Source of the DNA: Bremia lactucae
Lineage: Eukaryota; Oomycota; Peronosporomycetes; Peronosporales; Peronosporaceae
Length of the DNA stretch: 64,000 nt
Direction of reading: 5' to 3'
Assembly: GCF_004359215.1 (NCBI RefSeq)
Contig: NC_090620.1
Location: forward strand, 3,253,492 to 3,317,491
Shown here: one piece after another, positions 1 to 9,316 of the stretch
Position numbering within the stretch: position 1 is the stretch's first letter
Layout: every line of letters begins with the position of its first letter
Notes under the pieces: generated by a model
What the model was told of the DNA's origin: nothing
Seen by the model: only the letters and a program-made list of their open reading frames with translations
The model's database searches: none
Position numbers and translations under genes: made by a program

Positions 1-242
1 GGAATATAAACCAGGACGACTTAATGTCGTCGCTGATGCGTTATCACGCCGACCCGATCGAGCCGGCTGCGCATTTCAACAGTGGAAATAATCCCACTGT
101 TGCAACACTCATTTCAAGTGTTCCGTCATCAACCTTGATTGATGACATAAAGAAAGCCTACGCAGAAGATAAGGACCTTCTGCGTTTAATGGATCATCTG
201 ATGAATCCATCGATAAATCTTTTAAGGATTTACCGGATTTAA
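1..242 (+). pseudogene. RNase H C-terminal end and connection region (A1)
   Basis: The first codons read EYKPGRLNVVADALSRRPD, the conserved end of Ty3/Gypsy RNase H. A small deletion after RRPD, relative to copy A2, shifts the frame. The rest reads on in the frame starting at position 24 with the acidic connection segment (AYAEDKDLLRLMDHLMNPS) before integrase. Confidence 0.8.
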
Positions 243-283
243 ATCGATCATCATCCGATCGATCCACAACACGCAACGGCTTA

Positions 284-535
284 TTGTATTACACAGCCGT
301 TGCCGGCGACACTCCACGTGTCGTCGTCCCAACTCACAATGATTTGCGCTTGGGCATTATGTATGAGTGTCACGATGCACCAACAAGTGGGTATCGTGGA
401 CGTGAGAAAAATTATCTCACAGTAAGTCGCGACTTTTACTGGTCCCGCCAGTATCAGTTGGTGCGCAAGTACATTGTGCTTGCGAGGTACGTCAACGGGT
501 GAAGCCTAGCCCTTCATCCCGTGCACCTCTTCAAC
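284..535 (+). pseudogene. Integrase HHCC zinc-binding domain (A1), damaged
   Basis: The reading LLYYTAVAGDTPRVVVPTHN followed by MYECHDAP is the N-terminal zinc-binding region of a gypsy integrase, which binds viral DNA ends and promotes multimerisation. The second His of the motif (HRGRK in copy A2) is changed to YRGRE, and a frameshift destroys the CxxC pair that copy A2 keeps as CEICQ. Confidence 0.75.
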
Positions 536-1010
536 CTCTCATATTCCGGCAGAGTGTTGGCAGTCCGTGTCTATGGACTTCGTCTTCGGATTTCCCAAAG
601 AAGATAACAAAAACAATGGAATCCTTGTTTTGGAGACAGATTCAGCAAGATGGTACATCTTGCTGCGGTACCAGAGTCGATTACGGCTCCGGGTTGTGCC
701 CGTGTTTTTATCGACACGGTATTCAAACTCCATGGGTTACCCTGTGAGTTGGTCTCGGATAGAGATCCGCGGTTCACGGCGGCGTTTTGGTAATCCGTGT
801 TCCGATCTCTTGGAACACGGCTGACTATGTCAACATCTGATCACCCGGAAACGGATGGTCAAACAGAACGCGTAAATCGCGTCCTCGAAGCGATACTTCG
901 AGGTTACGTCCAATCGTATCCGAATTGGAGCGAGTTTTTACCGATGGTCGAATTCGCCATCAATGATTCGGTGCATGCGTCTACAACGCATACACCGTTC
1001 CTCGTATCAG
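536..1010 (+). pseudogene. Integrase catalytic core (A1), frameshifted
   Basis: Pieces in several frames match an rve-type DDE integrase core: MDFVFGFPK near 570, then a fragment ending in DRDPRF near 760-780, then HPETDGQTERVNRVLE near 840-890, which supplies the catalytic Glu context. At least three frameshifts and one stop separate these motifs, so no functional enzyme can be made. The core ends abruptly near 1010, where the following ~250 bp of copy A2 is absent. Confidence 0.8.
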
Positions 1011-1320
1011 TAGTCCGTTTCGTACAGGATTCCATTGCTAACGCAGTTAATCGTCAGAAACGGAACGCAGACAAAAATGGAAGAGCAAACGTCCTTTCAT
1101 TTAAAATTAATGACCTAGTACTACTCTCTACGGTAAACTTACCTAAGCGTGTAGTCATTAATGTGGGTGGCAGTAAACTAGTACCCAAGTTCATTGGGCC
1201 GTTCCGTGTACTGCACCGCAGAGGCAATGCGTAAACAATAAAATTGCCACGTAGGATGCGAACGCATCCTACGTTTTATGCTGGTCGGCTCCGGCCGTAC
1301 CATCAGTACGCGGTTTCTTC
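1011..1320 (+). pseudogene. Integrase C-terminal (GPF/Y) domain (A1)
   Basis: NDLVLLST, KFIGPFRVLHRRGNA and a broken RTHPTFYAGRLRPYHQYA form the GPF/Y module typical of chromoviral integrases, which contributes DNA binding. A stop codon replaces the Tyr after GNA. It lies directly before the linker to the chromodomain. Confidence 0.8.
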
Positions 1321-2951
1321 CGAGAACTGATCTGAAAACCCTTTTCAAGAATCCCTAAAAGATTCTTGTGGTCACGAACCAGACTCTCATGCTGAATCTG
1401 GAGATTCTCATGTCGGGTCCGAACATCCTCGAAATCGCGATGAGCTGACGACAGCTCATCACGAAGAGCGTGATAATTCCGTTCGTACTCCAACAGGAGC
1501 ACGCACTCTTCGAACGGTCTTCCAATCGTTCGATATGGTGAGCCTGCACCGTCTGCTCTAACGAGCGACGCTTATCGCGCTCGTGATCAAGTCCCTCCTC
1601 GAAGTCATGGAGGAAGCGGTCGAGTTTGTCGATCTTCGACTCTAGATCCGACACATGGGTCGGATCTAATTTTCCCTCCTCCACTACAACCATTGGTGGA
1701 TTCGCGCGGTAGTCAACGTTTCCTTGTGGAACGTATTCAGAACCGCCGTGATGTGAAGGGGCAGCGAACGAGTTATCTTGTTCGCTGGCGCGGTCATTCA
1801 CCTTCACATGACAGCTGGGAGCCTCGTTCCCAGCTGATTGTTGACGTAGAGGGCCTCATCCGTCAGTATGACGAGACCCATCCGATGGATAAGAAGGTCC
1901 ATCGGAAAACACGCGCCCCTGCCGCATGTAATCGATTGCAAAACGTCAATCGCAACGCGTATCTCGATAGAGATCCGAGACCTTCACAGGGCGAAGAAAA
2001 TGAACAGACATCCCCTATTACTCGCTTCGTGTTGTCAACACAGCACGGACAGCGGTCACCCCACGTGAGGCATGGTGTCCTGCCTCACGTGACAACCGAT
2101 GCAATTGATACTTGTACCGGTTGGAGTTCGCTTCTCAAACTTAACGAGAATCGCGTTAAGTCTTTGAAGCCAGGCTTCGCGTCCAGTGTCTTTGACATTG
2201 CGAATGAACGCACTCCAGGCTTGCATAACCGAGACTTTATCTCGCTAATTGTTGCCACTTAACCATCGATGCTTGAAAAAAGCATCGAAAAATTAATCTT
2301 TCTCAGCGCGCAAGTTCTTCGCGCTGGGATCAAGGCCATGTAGCTTTTTGCAATAAATAAGTGATATTTATTGTGACGAGTAGTCTCTCCAGACAAGCTA
2401 TTAATTAGCTGTTCGGGCAAAAGCCACGGCTTTTTCTCAAGACGAGAAATTTTAGCGTCTATAATCCTCTGTGTGGTACCCACTGAAGCAGGGGTACCAC
2501 AAGAACTTTTATTACGATGGCTTACGCCATCGTCATCACCACGCACAGAAATACGTGCGCGTGACGGCACGGGAGACGGTGCTGGCGATGAGAAATCATC
2601 CTCATCGTCGGAACCGAACATGCTGTAGCGAATGCTACCAGCACATCTACTCGAATGAGCCCCCTCATTCGAAGGCTCATAGTCAGCCGCCTGACGATGA
2701 TCAGGCGACTTTTCCGTTCTCCCTGAGTCGGCCATTTCTTCCGACTCACGTTCGAAGTCGACCTCCAAAGAGGGGTCGCATTCACGTGGTGTATCACCAC
2801 GTGCACCCGCAACATTTAGAGTTGCAGGAGAAGATGACACTACGGCAGACGGAACGTCTGCCGCAAGAGACAACAATGCGCCGCCCGCGACTGCATGAAA
2901 TGCAGCCGAAGGCGCCGCACTATTCGCATACCGCATGGACTTGTTAACCAT
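1269..2951 (-). pseudogene. Antisense ORF between pol and 3' LTR (A1)
   Basis: The function is unknown. On the minus strand a reading frame starts at 2951 (MVNKSMRYANSAAPSAA). It runs through an Ala-rich start, a Ser/Asp/Glu-rich stretch (FGSDDEDDFSSPAPSPVPS) and a conserved KKPWLLPEQLINSLS block. A broken middle follows, then a heptad-rich C-terminal segment (DLESKIDKLDRFLHDFEEGL, then LLLEYERNYHALRDEL) that looks like a coiled coil, ending near 1269. The same protein can be traced at the same place, antisense to pol, in A2 and A4 and, more diverged, in families B, C and E. It overlaps the integrase-chromodomain linker on the other strand. The frame is broken in the middle here, so this copy is dead. 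Confidence 0.65.
1693..1900 (+). pseudogene. Chromodomain (A1)
   Basis: RFLVERIQNRR, SYLVRWRGHSPSHDSWEP and the trailing DVEGLIRQYD fit a chromodomain, the ~50-residue fold that steers chromoviral integrases to modified histones. The aromatic/acidic pattern YLVRW...WEP is intact. This piece itself is open, but the pol frame upstream is broken, hence pseudogene. The same DNA is read in the opposite direction by the antisense frame. Confidence 0.85.
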
Positions 2952-3060
2952 GCGAAAAAAATAAAAATGATTGTTCTGACCAATCAACATCGTTTTTAAT
3001 AACGTGGTCTTAGGTCTTATGGTGACGACTCTACCCAATGACAGTCAGAGTGATAGTCGT

Positions 3061-3075
3061 TTAAGGAAGGGGTGA
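3061..3075 (+). other. Polypurine tract (A1)
   Basis: The purine-rich run TTAAGGAAGGGGTGA lies immediately before the 3' LTR, the position where plus-strand DNA synthesis is primed. The equivalent purine runs before the A2 and A4 3' LTRs are similar. Confidence 0.6.
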
Positions 3076-3504
3076 TTTAACGGGGTGTATCGTTACATGA
3101 AATTAACACTTAAAGGTTGTTAATTTATTTATTTTCTAAAAGGTAGATAATATTTGGAGAATATTACTTTACATGGTAATATTATAAAAGCTTATCCATT
3201 GGAAGATACAGACCATTATATCTACTTTCTCCGCGGTCCAGTCAGCGCTGGACGCGCGCAAAGAGAAAGACAGATAAGACTTTTAGTAAATGTTTTGTAT
3301 TAGTTTAAAATTAAGTTAGTATTAAGTAGATAGACAACAAGAACTTAATCATATTAATACAGTTTTTATTTAACCCTCTTTAAAGCAAGTGTTTTAAAGA
3401 GAGTACGTACTAGTGTTCGTGAAGTGCGTTAGACACCACTCGCACTAAGGCAGTGCGAAGTGGACTTGTACTGAAGAAGTACAAGTCGGCAGTGCCCCGT
3501 TACA
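3076..3504 (+). repeat. 3' LTR, family A (A1)
   Basis: This 429-bp sequence matches the two LTRs of copy A2 and the LTRs of A3 and A4. It begins TTTAACGGGGTG (TGTAACGGGGTG in other copies) and ends GTGCCCCGTTACA. It contains the GC-rich GTCCAG...CTGGAC hairpin near 3237-3255 and the hairpin series near the 3' end. Confidence 0.9.
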
Positions 3505-5279
3505 GGTAAGGGGTGTCCAAGCAGCAGAAGAGGAGTGTCCATCAGTCGCTTCTCGCGATTCATTTGAAGAGCGGGTTTTATTACAAACAAATACAACTGG
3601 TCAATAAAACGATTTTTTTGTTTTTATCACACACGCACTTTATGATATGTTGCTCCTTTCTCTTATACCTTGAACGTCGTATCAGTAAAATAGCTATTTC
3701 GCCTTCAACGGCGAATCAAACGATGTTCATTTTGTTCACATGTATGTCCACAAGCTTTTATGTTGCAAACAGAACAAACCCATGTTTGCTAAAGATTGGC
3801 GATACCAAAAAAAGTTTATAGCGGCGTTTAAAGACATAAAACAGTCCTCGATAGTATCACACGCCCAAATCGCAGCGCGCACCGTCTCATTCTGTAGTAG
3901 GTAGATTCCATTTACTGCTGCTAGCATACGATAAACAAATATTTTCCGATTTTTCAATGAAATCTAACCGTTTACTGTGAGCGCTTATAAATTGCCAAAT
4001 GTGTGCTTCTTATGAAGGGCATCTTCTATTTTTTAAAAATATCATCCAGATTGCTCGAACACTTTTTTACTTAACTCTCTTTTATTCGTACATAAATAGT
4101 AAATAAAATTTAAAACACTTTGTTGAGAAGAAAATAAACTTTAAAAGAGGATTTTTTTGGCGTTTTAAGAAAGGCCTCGATATACATAGTATTTCAATCT
4201 CTTTAGCTTTCCATTACGTTCGACCCATTTAGGGTGACACTTAAACGCTAGTTCAAGAACCCAATTCACCGAGATGAGTCTCTTACAATTAGCTAGCTCT
4301 ATCGGGACTAAGCATCATATTTTTCCACAACGCTTGAATGAGGTCGCTATTACGGAAATGAGCATCATCCGTTTTTTCAACAGAGCAAAACATAAGAGTC
4401 ATTCACGCAACTGCAGATGCAATTGCTGCGCGCAGGAGCGTATGCAAAGTGTAATAAACTGAACGTGCTCACTCACAGGCTCACCGAGTGAACGGAACAA
4501 TTTTTCGGATACTGACCAGCTTGGTTGAGTCTACGAACATGGATTCACTTCTAATTACAACATGAAAATGTCTGATGCACCGTATCATCTTATTTTAGAG
4601 GGTTCCGTTTTACAGGATAAAGTGAGAAGGCTTCTACTGCCACCGAGTTAAAACCGTATTTGAATTGTAGCCGCCTTTTGCGGCCGCCACCCTTGTCGCT
4701 CATTGGTCACCACAAGATATATATTTAAGCGAAAGGTTACTTTTAAGTCATGTTCTTTGCAGCGACGAAGCTGTACCCGTTTGCCGTTATACCATTAAAT
4801 ATAGAAAAAGCTCGATCTGGAGATGTGACTGACCTACGCTAATATCTGCGCGCAATATTCTGCAAAAGACGCCAAAGCAGCGATAAAATGCAGCATTCAA
4901 CTGATATGAGTATTACTTCAATTGATTGCAGGTTTCATTTCCTAAGGCCCTTCTCAAGAGAACGGACTGTACGAGCCGACGTTAGCCCTTTTTTACGCTC
5001 CTCGCTTTACAAAGTCGCTGTCAAGTTGTAGGCGGGCGTTTCGAAAGCGGCACTACAAAGCACACACATTCAAGCACAGCGAGGAAACGGTTTGACCGTC
5101 GTCTCTCACGTGCAGTAAGGTCGCCTAAAGAGATCTCACCCGCAAACTTGTACCTTACAACACGTGTCGTCGTGGAAGCGGTTGCCCGTCTTCTCGTGTG
5201 CACTTGTTATCGATAAAGTAGCTCTAAGACTGATTTATATTTGATAAAAATCAAATGTAATTTTTTCACTCAATCATTA
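3505..5279. other. No recognisable gene
   Basis: About 1.8 kb of AT-rich sequence. Only short open frames occur, with no domain, no repeat shared with the rest of the window, no LTR ends and no tRNA-like fold that I could see. It may be old host intergenic DNA or strongly decayed transposon sequence. Confidence 0.5.
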
Positions 5280-5510
5280 GATGTCATCTCTGTAGATGTT
5301 GCATTTCTACATGGCGAGCGTATTGTTCCGAATTCCTCAGCTCGCGGATGACGCTAGATGTCCTCCCTTTCAATGGAAAAGCACCTATGTGCATCGCGTA
5401 CACAAGGGTGCGTCACTGTGTTACCCTCCCCGTGTGACAGGTGAAATTTCTTTAAATTAAGCAATTGACCTCCTTGTTAGGTGTACTTAACGGCAGTGTA
5501 GCACAAACCC
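5280..5510 (+). repeat. Dispersed repeat copy 1 (also at 16335-16550)
   Basis: This stretch aligns with 16335-16550. Shared blocks include GACGCTAG, a CCCTTTCCAATG-like block, CTATGTGCATC and TACACAAGGGTG. One frame of this copy reads VDVAFLHGERIVPN, reminiscent of the MDVxxAFLxG block of a Ty1/Copia reverse transcriptase, but the match is short. It could be a fragment of a second retrotransposon superfamily. Confidence 0.5.
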
Positions 5511-5950
5511 CCTCCTTAAGACCGATTTTACTTTTGTAAACATCGTCAACGTGACAGCAAGCTGCCGACGTCACGCTGCTATAACACTCCTTTAGCACCA
5601 ACTCAAGTGACACCGCACGGCTCTCGTCATGCCATTTAAAGGGGCAAAGCTGATGTGCCGTCTGCGATGACACCCAAACAACCTACACAAAGCTTACGAA
5701 CTGCGATAATACGCCGTCGTCGCCTAGTGTCCCAGTTGCAACGGCGGTACTGTACCTCCTGCTTCTCCTCATCAAGCTGCTCCTGCTAGTCCATTTGGAA
5801 CTAGCGGAATTGCTTAAGCCGGCACTCCTTTTCATAGGCATGCACCAGTCCCGGCACGTCGACGCGCAGGGCGTCGACCAATTCCAAAGAGTTGAAACTC
5901 TTCGAGTATCATTTCCATTTGACGAGGATCTGAAGCTTATGCTTCAATGA
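5511..5950. other. No recognisable gene
   Basis: Unassigned sequence between the dispersed repeat and the minisatellite. A 73-codon open frame on the minus strand (5452-5673) has no family resemblance. Confidence 0.4.
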
Positions 5951-6075
5951 GCGGTGAAAGTTACCTTTTGACAAGGAAGCGGTGAGAAAGCAACCTTCCG
6001 ACAAGGAAGCGATGGGAAAGCAACCTTCCGACAAGGAAGCGGTGGGAGAGCAACCTTCCGACAAGGAAGCGGTGG
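5951..6075. repeat. 30-bp minisatellite, about four units
   Basis: A tandem repeat with unit GCGGTGGGAAAGCAACCTTC plus CGACAAGGAA (30 bp), repeated four times with small changes; the first unit is 28 bp. The period is a multiple of three. The plus frame therefore gives a 10-residue repeat (QPSDKEAVGE) and the minus frame another (ASLSEGCFPT). It abuts the 3' end of relic D1. Confidence 0.85.
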
Positions 6076-6129
6076 TTCCTAGCAGCATCCACCGATTAAG
6101 CTGCGTCCGACGGGAGTCCACCTATTCGC

Positions 6130-6303
6130 GGCAGCCGAATCCATCATGGTGGGAGAAGCTTGTCGGCGAAAATCTTTCACCTTCCCCGGCACCCCCACCT
6201 GATTGACAGTCGACACACGGTCGGCGTCACTATCGGTCTCCTTAGACTGATGGGGATATGTTATCTTGTGTGGATTAGCACACCGGTTCAGACGACCCGA
6301 CAA
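6130..6303 (-). pseudogene. Integrase C-terminal tail (D1)
   Basis: The reading GRLNRCANPHKITYPHQSKE matches GRLKRYVDPNEVTYSHLAKE of the 9317-10528 frame. This places it at the end of a family D integrase, just after the GPF/Y domain. Confidence 0.7.
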
Positions 6304-6399
6304 AGATTCTCAAGATATCATAGATGACAACTGATGCTATAACAGGCCATCACTGTAGCTAATCCGACATAGCTTTGCCTTTAGGTGCGACGGACGGGA

Positions 6400-6936
6400 G
6401 ACCTTTCGTCCACCGAGCAGATGCAATAGCAGGTGACGATGTTCGGCCTGATCTGTAGCTCTACTTTATTTTGGAGGCCGACGAGCTCGTCACGCGGTAG
6501 ACCTTCATGGCTGCCAACGTTGACGACTCAACATATGCCTTAGCAAGAAATAAACTTTCTTGTAGAAAGTAGTTTTCAGACTGATTTATATTTAATCGTA
6601 TAAAATATAAATACCTATTCTTACCAATTATGTCTTGCCTCGATGAGTTGTCTGCCCGACGGGTGACTCGAAATCTTTTAAGAGCATACTCAATTAAAAC
6701 ATGCTCCTTGTCATGCCAGGGTGATCCGGTTCCGTAGCTTCTAAAAGCCGGGATTGACAAGAGATGACACGATCAACGCCGTCGTCATCCTTCTGCATGA
6801 GCGCGCTGCGATTGCAAAATTGCTTGCACCGCAAAGGACGCTAAAGGGCTTATCCGTGTTTGGCAATGTCAAGACCGGTGCCTCTACAGGAGATTGTATC
6901 ACTGATTTGAACGCATGTACTTGTTCCATTGACTAA
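6400..6936 (-). pseudogene. RNase H region (D1)
   Basis: Minus-strand pieces read VEAPVLTLPNTDKPFSVLC (start of RNase H, followed by ASNFAI), then HDKEHVLIEYALKRFRV, and a poorly preserved tail where EYKPGRLNVVADALSRRPD would stand. Several frameshifts are present. Confidence 0.7.
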
Positions 6937-6939
6937 ACC

Positions 6940-7740
6940 CATTCTGCATTATTTTTAAGGAGGTCAGACAAGGGCTTGGAACGCTCCGCATAATTCTTGC
7001 TATACTGCACGTAATTACCGAGCACTAGATATTGGCGTAAATCCTTCACGTGTTATGGATTCGCCATTATTTTACGGATTTTACTATCTCTATAGCTTCT
7101 CGTACACAATGTGTACCCACGAAGCAGCCCAGCACAAGCTGACGTACAGTAAGGCGTCACCCAGTCTTCAACACAGCGTCCAAATGACACTTGTGAGACT
7201 CTTTCTCGCTCAGCCGGTTCTCGGCCCTACTTTCCACAAATACATCGTCGAAGTGATGGGGCGCGTAGACACGGTGCTGATGCATCACGTGAGCCACCAC
7301 CCGGTAGAATGTCGCAGGTGCTTTCTAAAACCTTGGGGCATCACAAGCCACTCACAAAGCATGCCGCTTGGGTTGCTTACTGCCGTTTTGGCTACATTAG
7401 ACTCTCTCACGACCTAATAGTAGTCCTCTTTTAAATTCAACGCGAAAACGACAGTTAATTTTCTCATGGAGTTCAACAAAATATATTTCCACGAAATCGG
7501 CGTTTGCGCTGGTATGGTGGTCATGCTCAGCTTATTATAAGCGTGAATCACGCGCCATCCCATGTGGCCTTACGAACACATAATGTCGGGATGCAATGAG
7601 GCGACTTGCTCTCACGTACGTGTCCCGCCTTGGCTTGCTTGTCGAAGACGTCAACGATACAATCGACGTAATCCTTCGGCAACATCCATTGCCTGGCCAC
7701 ACAATACTTGGTGCCTGGTTCCCGGCTCTAGATAAATCTC
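6940..7740 (-). pseudogene. Reverse transcriptase (D1)
   Basis: Read from 7740 leftwards: PGTKYCVARQWMLPKDYVD, an AGHVRESKSPH segment, a TLCVRKA..VIHAYNKL stretch and PAQTPIS. Then follow a WLVMPQGF fragment and an HFDDVFVESRA segment carrying the catalytic Asp-Asp pair (YxDD box, Tyr changed to His). The order and motifs are those of a Ty3/Gypsy RT. Stops and frameshifts are frequent. Confidence 0.75.
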
Positions 7741-8423
7741 GTTTCTGATGCCCCTATCAGTCGGTAGGCGGCTCGGCACATGTTCTGGGAACACATCACG
7801 GTGTTTCCACACAATTTCAAAAAGAAATGTCTTTCAAGGCATCCAGCCTTAAGCAGCAATTTTTTTTTTGTGTTTGTCTCTGAACCGCTATCGTCCATTG
7901 TGGACGACGAGCGACAGTTCACCGAGTTCTCTTAAATTGGTGCGACTACATCGTGGATCTTTCTTTTTCAACTCGGACAGGAACAGATCGCATGGCATAT
8001 CTGAGAGGCTTACTATCTCCTCGGCAGATCCCAAGCTGTGCTGGAGCACCTCGACTGAGGATACATCCGCCATCTTGTCTTCGGCTGCCGCGAACATCTT
8101 GTTTAAAGGCCCGTTGTCTTCGGCTGTAACTGATCAAAATGTCGCTCTCTTAACGTCGCCTTTAGTTGTCGGATACTCGCTTGTCGAGTCACCACGACCC
8201 TTGGCCTGGAAATGGATACCGTTGATTTCTCGGCTAACGCACCACTTCCAACCGCACAAGCCGGTAGGCTCTGTGTTGATTCTTGCGACGCTTCGCCTTT
8301 CGTCAGCTCGCTATTCACTTCCACAGGCTCTCGGCTCTGTTCAGGACATTTCAACGCATGACTGCTTGTTGTCGTACAACCCCAGATTCTCCCATATTAC
8401 TCATTTTGGTGCGATACTAGATG
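7741..8423 (-). pseudogene. Protease-RT linker of polyprotein (D1)
   Basis: The minus strand holds long partly open frames. One reads FEIVWKHRDVFPEHVPSRL followed by RGIRNEIYLEPGTKYC, directly preceding the RT. Further right is FAAAEDKMADVSSVEVLQHS. These match the acidic linker that joins protease and RT in this lineage. No protease DTG/DSG motif is visible. Confidence 0.55.
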
Positions 8424-8676
8424 TGTAATATTGAGATAGTTGGGATTAATAAGGATTTACTGTCTAAAGTAGATAGTGGCTGACTATTACGTTAAGGAGG
8501 ATCGAGACCTTTATGATTCTCTCACTTTCTGCTCGATTGGCTTGCTTACCTTAAATAAACCGAGTGGTTTTGAAAAATCTTCGCAGCCACTCAAGTCAAC
8601 ACTCGAGTGTCTCCCTTCCACGCTCCCGCAACAGCGACTGTGTAAGTCAATCACGGAGCACACACGCCCATTAACA
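8424..8676 (+). repeat. Putative LTR, family D
   Basis: A 253-bp interval begins TGTAATATTG and ends CCCATTAACA, with TG...CA ends. It is followed two bases later by a primer-binding-site-like TGGTAACACTTC, the spacing seen after LTRs of families A, B and C. No second copy of this LTR is present, so the left boundary is inferred. Confidence 0.5.
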
Positions 8677-8678
8677 CC

Positions 8679-8696
8679 TGGTAACACTTCCTATTG
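8679..8696 (+). other. Primer-binding site (family D)
   Basis: TGGTAACACTTCCTATTG lies two bases after the putative LTR. It closely resembles TGGTAGCACTTCGTAGTC of the other families and would pair with a tRNA 3' end ending in CCA. Confidence 0.5.
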
Positions 8697-8722
8697 AAGC
8701 ACTTCGAAGTCCATCCAACATA

Positions 8723-9310
8723 ATGAGTTCGACCGTCATCTACGCTGACGGTGCGCTCACGATGCACTATCGCGAATGGCCACACCAGACGGTTCAAGCG
8801 TGGGACGTTCTCGCTCACATGGCCGACTCGTCTGGCATGGGTACGTTCATGGCTGTCGCCGCGGTTCTCACCACGACGCCAGAAAGAAACCAACGATCCG
8901 CCGCGATCCAGTGGATCGATAACGAGCAAACCGAGCTCGCCGCATTACGCCGGTGAGGCTCAACTTCCTTGCTGTCGAAGAGTACCGACATCATCAAGCT
9001 CGATGTCGCTGCCTACAGAAGCGAAGGCACTAACGATCTATTGGCGCTCAATCGGTGGCTCTGTGAAGTCGAAATCGCGATCCAAGCGCGCCAGCTATCG
9101 ACTGAGCTGGCGCGAACGCACTTCCTCATCTCGAAAATCGCTACCCTCACGAAGAAGTCGGCTCTCGGCTGCCTCGTGGCCGACCTTGATGCTTCCCGAC
9201 CATCGATTCGCTCAAAGATGACTTGCGGCTGGCGTTTTAGCCGCCACATGATGAAGTGCAGCACTGCCGGCCTTCCTCGCGATGAAGCGAAGCCACATGA
9301 CGATGCGCGA
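8723..9310 (+). pseudogene. gag (family D, D2), truncated
   Basis: The start reads MSSTVIYADGALTMHYREWP. A stop follows after LAALRR, and in another frame the gag core reads IIKLDVAAYRSEGTNDLLAL, WLCEVEIAIQARQLSTELAR and GCLVADLDASRPS. That is the retrotrans_gag-like capsid region of oomycete Ty3 elements (compare WFVELDDTIEVRQI at 44889-45125). The sequence ends near 9310, where it meets a minus-strand integrase, so the rest of gag and pol has been lost by an inversion or rearrangement. Confidence 0.7.
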
Positions 9311-9316
9311 CTTCAT

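Larger units (their letters stand above)
1..3504 (+). mobile_element. Ty3/Gypsy retrotransposon family A, copy A1 (3' part)
   Basis: The window opens inside RNase H of a plus-strand Ty3/Gypsy chromovirus. RNase H tail, HHCC zinc finger, integrase core, integrase C-terminal domain, chromodomain, polypurine tract and 3' LTR follow in the expected order. The copy is dead: frameshifts break every pol domain, and about 250 bp between integrase core and C-terminal domain is missing compared with copy A2 (25529-32060). An antisense reading frame lies over the 3' third. The 5' half is outside the window. Confidence 0.9.
6080..8423 (-). mobile_element. Ty3/Gypsy family D relic D1
   Basis: Minus-strand pol pieces lie in retroelement order when read right to left: protease-RT linker, reverse transcriptase, RNase H, and integrase C-terminal tail. 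Integrase core and gag are missing. The proteins are closest within the window to the family D integrase frame at 9317-10528. All parts are frameshifted. Confidence 0.75.

Noticed and set aside
1693..2262. Single 189-codon host gene
   Set aside because: The first 65 residues are a chromodomain in the correct place of a retrotransposon; the rest is the complement of the antisense frame.
2259..3038. Antisense protein starting at 3038 (MGRVVTIRP)
   Set aside because: The conserved start across A1 and A2 is MVNKS at 2951; the upstream extension is not shared.
3513..5203. Several 60-100 codon open frames between A1 and the dispersed repeat
   Set aside because: No signal peptide with RXLR or LFLAK motif, no domain, no splice-consistent neighbours; lengths are expected by chance.
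5951..6075. CRISPR-like regular repeat
   Set aside because: The units are contiguous without unique spacers and the genome is eukaryotic; it is a minisatellite.
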